Source: an uncultured Oscillospiraceae bacterium
GTDB taxonomy: Bacteria > Bacillota_A > Clostridia > Oscillospirales > Oscillospiraceae
DNA: 6,039 nt
NCBI GenBank assembly: GCA_900769845.1
Contig: CAAGIF010000025.1
Location: 1-6,039, forward strand
Direction of reading: 5' to 3'
Shown here: positions 1-5,847 of the stretch, piece after piece
Layout of the letters: every line of letters starts with the position of its first letter
Position numbering within the stretch: position 1 is the first letter of the stretch
The notes under the pieces: model-generated
Seen by the model: the letters and a program-made list of their open reading frames with translations, nothing else
The model's database searches: none
Told to the model about the DNA's origin: nothing
Program-made: the position numbers and the translations under genes

Positions 1-94
1 CCTTCTCCTCATCCGTCATACCGGCAATGGTGTTTTCAACCCACGCAATATCCTCATCCTTCAGAAAATAGGGTTTTGCTCTTAAATCGACCAT
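1..94 (-). CDS. N-terminal fragment of a probable glycoside hydrolase family 3 enzyme (beta-glucosidase or beta-N-acetylhexosaminidase type)
   Basis: Only the first 31 codons are inside the window; the gene runs off the left edge. The translated start contains IAWVENTIAGMTDEEK, which resembles the N-terminal 'WVE..(I/L)A.MT.EEKIGQLF' segment found before the barrel domain of many GH3 enzymes. Members hydrolyse terminal beta-linked glucose, xylose or N-acetylglucosamine residues, but the substrate cannot be judged from this fragment. No signal peptide is visible in the first 25 residues, so a cytoplasmic enzyme is suggested. The ATG at 94 is supported by AAAGGA at 110-105, ten bases upstream. 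A GTG at 102 is out of frame. The gene has its own promoter at 179-151 and follows a strong terminator, so it begins a separate transcription unit. The family call rests on a short motif recalled from the family, not on catalytic residues. Confidence 0.6.
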   Translation of the reverse strand, partial: MVDLRAKPYFLKDEDIAWVENTIAGMTDEEK

Positions 95-150
95 TGTTTC
101 ACATTCCTTTCCAATTTCTATTGCAAACCGTTATTTATGCTAATACAGTT

Positions 151-179
151 ATTATAACAGATCCGGGAATCCTTTTCAA
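151..179 (-). promoter_or_regulatory. Sigma-A type promoter for the GH3-like gene
   Basis: On the minus strand a TTGAAA -35 box (179-174) is followed by a 17-nt spacer and a perfect TATAAT -10 box (156-151). A TG one base upstream of the -10 box (159-158) makes it an extended -10. The predicted transcript starts near 144, leaving a leader of about 50 nt before the ATG at 94. The -35 box begins directly at the end of the preceding terminator's T-rich tail. Confidence 0.8.
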
Positions 180-211
180 CAAGAAGAAACGCCCTTCCGT
201 TGGAAGGGCGT
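178..211 (-). terminator. Rho-independent terminator of the pepF unit
   Basis: Positions 189-198 and 202-211 form a perfect 10-bp inverted repeat (ACGCCCTTCC / GGAAGGGCGT) with a 3-nt formal loop. On the minus strand it is followed by the pyrimidine-rich tail TTCTTCTTGTT (188-178). It lies a few bases past the TAG stop of the 88-residue gene. There is no comparable T-run on the plus-strand side, so it acts for minus-strand transcripts. Confidence 0.88.
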
Positions 212-216
212 ATCTT

Positions 217-483
217 CTATATATGGCTTTCCAGCCAGGACTTCATATCCTGTCTTCCCTGCTCAGTCATAGGAAAGGTGTTCTCTCCTTCCATGACGCT
301 TTTTTCATAGCAAAACGGGCCGTGCCAGAACTGCGCATAAATGGTGCTTTGCTCAAAATCCACTTCCTTAGCGGTGGCCATAACCACATTGGGCTTGATC
401 CGGAAGCGAAATGCGCCGCAGGAACCGGTGAAGATATTATCCATTGCAAAGGAATGGAGGGTCGGAATATACAGCTGCGCCAT
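217..483 (-). CDS. Conserved-looking hypothetical protein, 88 aa, coupled to pepF
   Basis: I do not recognise this family. The 88-residue product is small, soluble-looking and mixed in composition. It has no signal peptide, membrane segment or low-complexity tract. It carries two cysteines (C22 in GSCGAF and C58 in GPFCYE), a histidine before C58 (H54), an alternating hydrophobic/charged segment at about residues 24-50 that looks like beta strands, and a C-terminal segment (about 72-87) that looks helical. The ATG at 483 lies one base after the pepF TGA stop (487-485). Its GAAGGA ribosome binding site (497-492) is inside the end of pepF with 8-nt spacing, so translation is probably coupled. 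It is the last gene before the terminator at 211-178. The tight coupling, the good ribosome binding site and the terminator right after the stop argue that it is a real gene. Linkage to a peptidase does not by itself assign a function. Confidence 0.8.
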   Translation of the reverse strand: MAQLYIPTLHSFAMDNIFTGSCGAFRFRIKPNVVMATAKEVDFEQSTIYAQFWHGPFCYEKSVMEGENTFPMTEQGRQDMKSWLESHI

Positions 484-484
484 A

Positions 485-2290
485 TCAAATATCCTTCATC
501 AGATCTTCCATCTCATCCAGCAATTCATCGAACAGCTTCAGCGCCTGGTTCACAGGCTCAGGGCTGGTCATATCCACACCGGCGCCCTTCAGCAGATCAA
601 TGGGGTTCTTGGAGCAGCCGCCGGACAGGAAGCCCAGATAATCCCGGACAGCATCCTCACCCTCGGAGAGGATTCTCCGGGACAGAGCGATCGCTGCGGA
701 ATAGCCGGTAGCATACTGGAACACATAATAGTTGTAGTAGAAATGGGGAATTCTTGCCCATTCCATAGCGATCTCATCATCCACAATGATGTCTTCGCCG
801 TAATAAAGCTGATTCAGCTTCTTATACTCTTCACAGAGAACCTCAGCAGTCAAAGTCTTGCCCTCACCGATCATTCTGCCAATGATCAGCTCGAACTCTG
901 CGAACATGGTCTGGCGGTACAGCGTACCGCGGAACTGATCCAGAAAATGATTGATCAGGTACGCCCGCTCCTTCTTGTCCGTGGTCTTACTCAGCAGATA
1001 TTCCATCAGCAGCGCCTCGTTGCAGGTGGACGCCACTTCTGCCACAAAAATCTCATAATCTGCATCAATGGGATTCTGATTCTTATTGGAAAGGTAAGAA
1101 TGAAGGGCATGACCCATCTCATGGGCCAGCGTAAACTGACTGTCCAGAGTGCCGGAATAGTTCAGCAGCACATAAGGATGCACCGATGCGCCGGCAGAGT
1201 AGGCGCCGCCCCGCTTGCCCACATTTTCATAGACATCGATCCAGCGGTTTTCAAAGCCTTCCTTCAAAATAGCGCGGTAGTCCTCACCCAGGGGGGCAAG
1301 AGAATCATAGACAGTCTGCTTGGCCTCGGCGAAGGGGATCTTTTTGTCCACATCGGACAGCAACGGCAGATAAATGTCATAGAAATGCAGTTCATCCAGT
1401 CCCAGCAGCTTCTTACGCAGACGGATATAACGGTGCATCTTGTCCAGGTTCTGATGAACGGCTTCGATCAGATTTGTGTAAACAGAGGTGGGAACATTGG
1501 TGTGATCCAGTGCTGCATCCAGAGTAGACGGATACTTTCTTGCATCAGCGAAGAACTTCAGTTGCTTCCCCTGGGCATTAAGGGTTGCAGCATTGGTATT
1601 ACGGAAATTACCGAAAGTATGATAAAGATTGTCATAGGCGCTCTTACGGAGGGTACGGTCGGGGTTTTCCAGATACTGGATAAAGGTTCCCTGAGTCAGA
1701 GGATGGGTTTTACCTTCGGAATCGGTCGCATCCGGGAAGGTAATGTCTGCATCTGCAAAAGCGCCGTAGATTGTATCGGGTGCGCCGGACATCTCACCGG
1801 CAGAAGCCAGCAGCTTCTCCTCAGCGGGAGAAAGAATGTGTTCCTTCCGGCGGCGCAGATCAGTCAGATACCGGCGGTAACGCTCCAGCTCCGGCTTCTC
1901 GCTATAAAACCGATCCAAAATTTCGTCATCAATGGACATGATTTCCGGAGTCTCAAAAGCACAGGCCGCGCCGAGAGCAACCACAACGGACATGAATTTA
2001 CCGGACATTGCCTGATAAACACCGTTACGGGTATCCTGATCGGATTTGCGCATGCAGTAATTTGCCAGCAGCTCCGCTTTAGAATTCACCTGCTCCATGC
2101 GAACCAGATAATCATAAAGATTTCCGGCATTTTCAGCCAGTTTGCCCGCAAAAGAAGCCAGATAATTCTGATCCTCTGCCAGAGAGGAGAGTTCTGCTTC
2201 CCATGCCTCATCCGTTACATAAAGGTCTTCCAGCCGCCAAGTATCCTCTACAGGGATCTCATGTCTTTGTCTGATCTTGTTTTCTGCCAT
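485..2290 (-). CDS. pepF: Oligoendopeptidase F (peptidase family M3B)
   Basis: A 601-residue zinc metallopeptidase that cleaves short oligopeptides in the cytoplasm, the usual role of PepF in peptide turnover and nutrition. The length matches the family (about 600). The N-terminal helical half (about 1-200) precedes the catalytic M3 domain. The zinc motif HEMGH is at 390-394 (ligands H390 and H394, catalytic E391). The third ligand is expected at E418 in FVAEVAST, 28 residues after H390, which is the M3 spacing. A Tyr-rich HFYYNYYVFQYATGYS segment near residues 546-561 matches the conserved substrate-binding region of PepF. No signal peptide is seen. The ATG at 2290 has a perfect AGGAGGT (2304-2298) seven bases upstream, and the promoter is at 2348-2321. 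The stop is one base before the next gene, giving a two-gene operon. The reading frame is intact and all key residues are present. Confidence 0.96.
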   Translation of the reverse strand: MAENKIRQRHEIPVEDTWRLEDLYVTDEAWEAELSSLAEDQNYLASFAGKLAENAGNLYDYLVRMEQVNSKAELLANYCMRKSDQDTRNGVYQAMSGKFMSVVVALGAACAFETPEIMSIDDEILDRFYSEKPELERYRRYLTDLRRRKEHILSPAEEKLLASAGEMSGAPDTIYGAFADADITFPDATDSEGKTHPLTQGTFIQYLENPDRTLRKSAYDNLYHTFGNFRNTNAATLNAQGKQLKFFADARKYPSTLDAALDHTNVPTSVYTNLIEAVHQNLDKMHRYIRLRKKLLGLDELHFYDIYLPLLSDVDKKIPFAEAKQTVYDSLAPLGEDYRAILKEGFENRWIDVYENVGKRGGAYSAGASVHPYVLLNYSGTLDSQFTLAHEMGHALHSYLSNKNQNPIDADYEIFVAEVASTCNEALLMEYLLSKTTDKKERAYLINHFLDQFRGTLYRQTMFAEFELIIGRMIGEGKTLTAEVLCEEYKKLNQLYYGEDIIVDDEIAMEWARIPHFYYNYYVFQYATGYSAAIALSRRILSEGEDAVRDYLGFLSGGCSKNPIDLLKGAGVDMTSPEPVNQALKLFDELLDEMEDLMKDI

Positions 2291-2297
2291 GGGTTTT

Positions 2298-2304
2298 ACC
2301 TCCT
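2298..2304 (-). promoter_or_regulatory. Ribosome binding site of pepF
   Basis: A full AGGAGGT match to the 16S anti-Shine-Dalgarno sequence, seven bases before the ATG at 2290. It fixes the pepF start and predicts strong translation. Confidence 0.9.
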
Positions 2305-2320
2305 AATATAGCTTTAGGAT

Positions 2321-2348
2321 ATTATAACACAACGGTTAAAAATTGCAA
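2321..2348 (-). promoter_or_regulatory. Sigma-A type promoter for pepF and the 88-aa gene
   Basis: On the minus strand TTGCAA (2348-2343) serves as a -35 box. It is followed by a 16-nt spacer and a perfect TATAAT -10 box (2326-2321). TG at 2329-2328 gives an extended -10. The predicted start is near 2314, leaving a leader of about 25 nt that contains the ribosome binding site. A better -35 match, TTGACA at 2356-2351, is 24 nt from the -10 box, which is too far for standard use. Confidence 0.78.
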
Positions 2349-2354
2349 TCTGTC

Positions 2355-2392
2355 AAATAAAGAAATCCCACGATTAAGGATCAATCGTGGGA
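2355..2392 (-). terminator. Rho-independent terminator overlapping the 3' end of the hydrolase gene
   Basis: A perfect 10-bp inverted repeat (TCCCACGATT at 2366-2375 and AATCGTGGGA at 2383-2392) with a 7-nt loop. On the minus strand it is followed by TTTCTTTATTT (2365-2355). The upstream arm lies inside the last codons of the hydrolase, and the TAA stop (2376-2374) spans the loop and the downstream arm. Confidence 0.88.
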
Positions 2393-3141
2393 AAATTAAT
2401 TACAAAGGCCGGAAAATCGTTCAGGATAATTTGGCTGTCATCCGGATGATAGTAGTAATGGGTGGAGTTCGGCAGAGTAGTTACCTCCATACTCCCGGAT
2501 TTCCGCAAAACCCGGGCAGACCAGTTCATAACCTGCTCATCTTTTTGTGATTGATATGCATGGGCCGGAACTGTCAACTGAGGCAGACATTTTTCTGTGA
2601 TATAAATCTCATGGAACAGTTCCAGAAACCTAGGAATCCATTTGATGTATTTCCAAATCTTCCGCGTGGTATGTACACCGCACACATCCCGCGTGGCAGT
2701 ATCCAGAGGAGAATCCTCCCGAACATATCCGAAAATCATGCGGATCAACCGCCAAACACCGGAAGGTCGCATACCCGGACGCATAGGAACACCCAACAAA
2801 AACAGGGATTTCACCAACTCCGGATGTTCCACTGCAAGCTGAGTAGCAAACAATGTTCCCATGGAATGCGCTACAATGATGATATGCTTATGGGTGTGTG
2901 CCAATTCCTGAAAGACATTCCATACCTGATATCTCCACTTTTTCATGGAGCTGCGGGCAAATGCATCCACCGAACCGCCATGACCGTCCAATAGAACATT
3001 ATAAACTGACCAGTTATCCGGTACAGACTGCAAAAGTGGAATTCCATCTGTGAAATGCCGGGGTGTTCCCAAAATACCGTGAATAAACAAAACGGCTGTA
3101 TCCGCTTCCGGAAGTATTCTGATATAGGGTTTATTCTCCAT
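2374..3141 (-). CDS. Alpha/beta hydrolase, esterase/lipase type
   Basis: A 255-residue serine hydrolase of the alpha/beta fold. The oxyanion-hole motif HGILGTP starts at H21. A DGHG turn is at 52-55, as in Est30-like carboxylesterases and monoacylglycerol lipases. The nucleophile elbow is AHSMG (91-95) with Ser93. Likely acid and base residues are D201 (SQKDEQV) and H228 (NSTHYYYH). The first elbow glycine is replaced by alanine, as in some Bacillus lipases. The segment at about 120-180 between the elbow and the acid residue is rich in aromatic and basic residues and probably forms the cap over the active site. There is no signal peptide, so it is probably cytoplasmic. The natural substrate cannot be read from the sequence; a short- or medium-chain acyl ester or monoglyceride is a family-based guess. 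The ATG at 3141 has GAGGGGA at 3152-3146. It lies 20 nt after the recR hairpin, and its own terminator overlaps its end. Confidence 0.9.
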   Translation of the reverse strand: MENKPYIRILPEADTAVLFIHGILGTPRHFTDGIPLLQSVPDNWSVYNVLLDGHGGSVDAFARSSMKKWRYQVWNVFQELAHTHKHIIIVAHSMGTLFATQLAVEHPELVKSLFLLGVPMRPGMRPSGVWRLIRMIFGYVREDSPLDTATRDVCGVHTTRKIWKYIKWIPRFLELFHEIYITEKCLPQLTVPAHAYQSQKDEQVMNWSARVLRKSGSMEVTTLPNSTHYYYHPDDSQIILNDFPAFVINFPTIDP

Positions 3142-3153
3142 AGTATCCCCTCA

Positions 3154-3188
3154 ATAGAACAAATAGAGGTGTATGGAACACCTCTATT
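3154..3188 (-). terminator. Hairpin after recR, probable (possibly leaky) terminator
   Basis: A perfect 11-bp inverted repeat (AATAGAGGTGT at 3162-3172 and ACACCTCTATT at 3178-3188) with a 5-nt loop begins 8 nt after the recR stop. On the minus strand the tail is TTGTTCTATT, which is only moderately T-rich. The stem has about five A/T pairs at its base. It can work as an intrinsic terminator but is probably weaker than the other two in the window. Confidence 0.7.
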
Positions 3189-3195
3189 CCTTGAA

Positions 3196-3795
3196 TTAAA
3201 TCTCCTGACGGCCCTCCAGCGCCCGGGAGAGTGTCACTTCATCAGCGTATTCCAGCTGGCTGCCAACGGGGACTCCGTAGGCAAGCCGGGTCACTTTGAT
3301 CTCCATGGGACGAAGAAGTCGGGAAATATACATTGCCGTGGCTTCCCCTTCCGTATCCGGATTGGTGGCCATGATCACTTCCCGAACAGGGGTATTCGCC
3401 ACACGAAGCAAAAGCTCCTTGATCTTGATATCATCCTGTGTCACATGATTCAGCGGCGAGATCACACCGTGGAGCACATGGTAAACGCCCCGAAACTCCC
3501 GGCTGCGCTCCATGGCAATCACATCCTTGGGCTCAGCCACAACGCAAATCACACTTTGGTCCCGAAGATCATCATCACAGATGGGACAAAGCTCCCGATC
3601 CGTCAGATTCTGACACTGGGGGCAGGTATGCACGGTGCGTTTGGCGTCCAGAATGGCATCGGCAAAAGCCTGGGCATCTGCCTGGGGCAATCCAAGTACA
3701 TAAAACGCAAGTCGCTGGGCGGTTTTGCCGCCGATACCGGGCAGCCGGGCAAACTGATCCGCCAGTTCCTGCAAAGCAGCGGGAAAATACTGCAT
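3196..3795 (-). CDS. recR: Recombination mediator protein RecR
   Basis: A 199-residue protein, the usual length of RecR. It forms a ring-shaped DNA clamp and works with RecO (and RecF) to load RecA on gapped, SSB-coated DNA. The domains appear in the expected order. A helix-hairpin-helix with LPGIGGKTAQRLA is at 18-30. A C4 zinc finger uses C58, C61, C70 and C73 (CPQC...CPIC). A Toprim domain runs from about 81 to 175 with E88 and the acidic motif NPDTEGE at 145-151. The C-terminal segment starts at about 173 with YGVPVGSQLEYAD. The ATG at 3795 is preceded by AAGGGGG (3806-3800). This overlaps the ybaB stop codon (3807-3805), so the two genes are probably translationally coupled. All key residues are present. 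Confidence 0.98.
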   Translation of the reverse strand: MQYFPAALQELADQFARLPGIGGKTAQRLAFYVLGLPQADAQAFADAILDAKRTVHTCPQCQNLTDRELCPICDDDLRDQSVICVVAEPKDVIAMERSREFRGVYHVLHGVISPLNHVTQDDIKIKELLLRVANTPVREVIMATNPDTEGEATAMYISRLLRPMEIKVTRLAYGVPVGSQLEYADEVTLSRALEGRQEI

Positions 3796-3804
3796 ATTTC
3801 CCCC

Positions 3805-4149
3805 TTAGAACATACCGCCCAGGTTCAGACCGCCGGTCAGCCGGGACATATTATTGGCAGCATCAGTATCTGCAGCGCGCATAGCCTCATTCACAGCAGC
3901 CATGATCATATCCTGCAGCATCTCCACATCATCGGGATCCACTGCTTCTTCCTTGATCCGCAGATCTACAACTTCATGCTTGCCGTTGACAGTTGCGCTG
4001 ACCATACCGCCGCCTGCATTCGCAGTATAGGTCTTGGTCTCCTGCTCCTGCTGCATACGCAGCATCTCCTGCTGCAGCTTCTGAGCCTGCTTCATCATGG
4101 AAGCCTGATTCATTCCACCGGGCATACCCCGGAATCCACCTTTGGCCAT
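3805..4149 (-). CDS. YbaB/EbfC family nucleoid-associated DNA-binding protein
   Basis: A 114-residue small basic/methionine-rich protein of the YbaB/EbfC family (YaaK in B. subtilis). These proteins form tweezer-shaped dimers that bind DNA and are almost always encoded between dnaX and recR. The N-terminal part is rich in Gly and Met, followed by a Gln/Met-rich helix (about 15-38). The family core AGGGMVSATVNGKHEV (45-60) and the strand VDLRI come next, then helices containing VDPDDVEMLQDMI and AAVNEAM. The C terminus is Gly/Leu-rich. The ATG at 4149 has AAGGAG at 4164-4159 with 9-nt spacing. The gap from the dnaX stop is 22 nt and the gap to recR is 9 nt. The family call is certain; the cellular role in this lineage is not known from the sequence. 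Confidence 0.96.
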   Translation of the reverse strand: MAKGGFRGMPGGMNQASMMKQAQKLQQEMLRMQQEQETKTYTANAGGGMVSATVNGKHEVVDLRIKEEAVDPDDVEMLQDMIMAAVNEAMRAADTDAANNMSRLTGGLNLGGMF

Positions 4150-4171
4150 AATACGGTTCTCCTTCTTATCT

Positions 4172-5791
4172 TCAGTCTTTTATTCTTATAACGGAATCAT
4201 GGGCTCTGCCAAAATCCAGCAATTTCTCAAATCTGGGATTGTTGGCAGCCTGGGATGCCATATCCACAATGGAAACAGAAATGTTCCGTCCTGCAAGGGC
4301 GGAAGCCTTACGGGATACGGTACTCAAAATATCCGGGCGATTGATTGCTTCGGATACAAATGTGTTTTGACACTGCAGTTCCAGTACATCTCCCTTAAGC
4401 GCTCCTCTGAGAGGAGAATTCTGGGAGGCCGCAAAGAAACCGGAAGCCGGAGGTTTCAGCTCCCGACGAACAGATGCGATCAGTTCCATCCAGAAACCTT
4501 CCGGAACGGGCTGAGCTTTCGGTTCTTCCTGGACGGCAGGCTGCACCTGCTTTTCTTCAAACGGATTCTCGGTTATAACCTTTTGGGGCTGTTCTGCCTT
4601 AACCGGCGCCGCTGCAGGAGCAGAAACCGTAATATTTCCGGTTTTGATCTGATCTTCCAGCCGGGTCAGCCGGGCATTCAGACTCTCTGCATCCAGATTC
4701 AGCTCCGGCTGACAGAGATTCACAATGCACAGCTCTGCATCCGTACGGCGGCTGGAAGCCCGCGTGAAGCCAGCCAGAGTCTCCTGGAGCAGTTTCATCA
4801 TTCTGATCAGTTCCCCGGTGGAAAAAGCATTTGCAAGGGGGAGTACCTCATTGTCTCCGGCGACGCCGGAAAGCATGGAAATGGCTGCGCCCCGGGCGGA
4901 CTTTAGTACCAGCATATCCCGGGTCAGACAGGCAAGCTCATCCAGCATGGCAGAGAGGTCTTTTCCCTCTGTATAGAGTTGATTGAACAACTCCAACGCC
5001 GACCGGGTATCCTGGCGGGCAATATGTCCCATCAACTCACCGCAGCGAACCTGACCGGCAATGCCAAGGCAGGTATATACCTGCTGGGCAGTAACTTCAC
5101 CGGTGGTGGCAGAAGCCACCTGGTCCAACAGACTCAGTCCGTCACGCATGCCGCCGTCTGCCAGTCGGGCAAGTACCCGTGCTGCAGAATCGTCCATATC
5201 GATGTTTTCCTGGTAGGCGACATACTGCAGGCGGGAGGCAATATCCTCCTGAGAGATCCGGCGGAAGGAAAACCGCTGGCACCGGGACAGAATGGTGGCG
5301 GGAACCTTGTGCAGCTCCGTAGTTGCCAGAATGAACAGCAGATGCTCCGGAGGTTCTTCAATGATCTTCAGCAGCGCATTGAACGCGGAGATGGAAAGCA
5401 TGTGGACCTCGTCAATGATATAGACACGCTTTTTCACCTGGGAGGGCGTATAAATGGCGTCATCCCGCAGATCCCGGACATTGTCAACACCGTTGTTGGA
5501 GGCAGCGTCGATTTCCAGCACATCCATGCAGGAGCCGTCGTCAATGCTGCGGCAGGCGCTGCAGCGGTTGCAGGGATTTCCGTTTTCCGGATGCAGGCAG
5601 TTGACCGCCTTTGCCAAAATTTTGGCGCAGGAGGTCTTTCCGGTGCCCCGGGAGCCGGTAAACAGATACGCGTGGCTCATTTTGTCGGAAATGAGCTGGG
5701 TCTTCAGTGTCTGTGTAACCGCCATCTGACCCACAACATCATCAAAGGTCTGGGGACGGTATTTCCGGTATAAAGCCTGATAGGCGGGCAT
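4172..5791 (-). CDS. dnaX: DNA polymerase III subunit gamma/tau (clamp loader ATPase)
   Basis: A 539-residue clamp-loader subunit that uses ATP to open and load the beta sliding clamp and links the polymerases at the fork. It begins with the family signature ALYRKYRPQTFDDVVGQ. Walker A is GSRGTGKTS (46-54). The zinc module has C65, C74, C77 and C80. Walker B is VYIIDEVH (123-130) with D127 and E128. The SRC motif is at 169-171 and the sensor-2 GGMRD at 213-217. A collar-like helical domain spans about 230-370. A Pro/Glu/Ala/Gln-rich linker follows (about 388-430), then a C-terminal domain of about 110 residues. I saw no A-rich slippery heptamer in the linker, so a single tau-like product is likely. 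I chose the ATG at 5791 because AGGAGG (5804-5799) lies seven bases upstream. The in-frame ATG at 5863 would add 24 unrelated residues and lies within the SRP RNA. The next gene follows after 22 nt. Confidence 0.97.
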   Translation of the reverse strand: MPAYQALYRKYRPQTFDDVVGQMAVTQTLKTQLISDKMSHAYLFTGSRGTGKTSCAKILAKAVNCLHPENGNPCNRCSACRSIDDGSCMDVLEIDAASNNGVDNVRDLRDDAIYTPSQVKKRVYIIDEVHMLSISAFNALLKIIEEPPEHLLFILATTELHKVPATILSRCQRFSFRRISQEDIASRLQYVAYQENIDMDDSAARVLARLADGGMRDGLSLLDQVASATTGEVTAQQVYTCLGIAGQVRCGELMGHIARQDTRSALELFNQLYTEGKDLSAMLDELACLTRDMLVLKSARGAAISMLSGVAGDNEVLPLANAFSTGELIRMMKLLQETLAGFTRASSRRTDAELCIVNLCQPELNLDAESLNARLTRLEDQIKTGNITVSAPAAAPVKAEQPQKVITENPFEEKQVQPAVQEEPKAQPVPEGFWMELIASVRRELKPPASGFFAASQNSPLRGALKGDVLELQCQNTFVSEAINRPDILSTVSRKASALAGRNISVSIVDMASQAANNPRFEKLLDFGRAHDSVIRIKD

Positions 5792-5798
5792 GCGTCCC

Positions 5799-5804
5799 CC
5801 TCCT
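5799..5804 (-). promoter_or_regulatory. Ribosome binding site of dnaX
   Basis: AGGAGG followed by more Gs, seven bases upstream of the ATG at 5791. It decides the start of dnaX against the upstream in-frame ATG at 5863, which has no comparable site. Confidence 0.9.
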
Positions 5805-5810
5805 CTCTCT

Positions 5811-5828
5811 TTTAAAATCGCTTTTAAA
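5811..5828 (-). repeat. A/T-only inverted repeat between the SRP RNA and dnaX
   Basis: TTTAAAA and TTTTAAA form a perfect 7-bp palindrome around a 4-nt loop (5818-5821). It sits just upstream of the dnaX ribosome binding site. The stem has no G-C pairs and no separate T-tract, so it is a weak candidate for an RNA end or processing site rather than a convincing terminator. Confidence 0.45.
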
Positions 5829-5847
5829 TCACGCACCGGCTCATAAC

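Noticed and set aside
119..133. A TTGCAA / ACCGTT sequence pair seen in the GH3 gene leader and again at the pepF promoter (2331-2348), considered as a shared operator
   Set aside because: The spacing differs by about five to seven bases and the orientation to the gene is reversed. In an A/T-rich intergenic region this can be chance.
341..2311. A 656-codon open frame on the plus strand, opposite all of pepF
   Set aside because: It has no ribosome binding site before its ATG and no recognisable domain. It covers a fully intact pepF with all its catalytic residues, so it is explained by codon bias on the opposite strand.
2351..2356. A perfect TTGACA upstream of pepF as the -35 box
   Set aside because: It is 24 nt from the TATAAT box, well beyond the usual 16-18 nt. 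TTGCAA at 2348-2343 has a proper 16-nt spacing.
4979..5773. A 264-codon plus-strand open frame opposite dnaX, and further ones at 3055-4191, 4142-4906 and 76-711
   Set aside because: They run antisense to clear genes or across gene boundaries and terminators, show no known motifs, and have no credible start sites.
4172..5791. Programmed frameshift in dnaX giving a short gamma form, as in E. coli
   Set aside because: I saw no A-AAA-AAG type slippery heptamer in or near the linker region. The A-run near 5430 lies in the Walker B region, where a shift would not give a gamma-like product.
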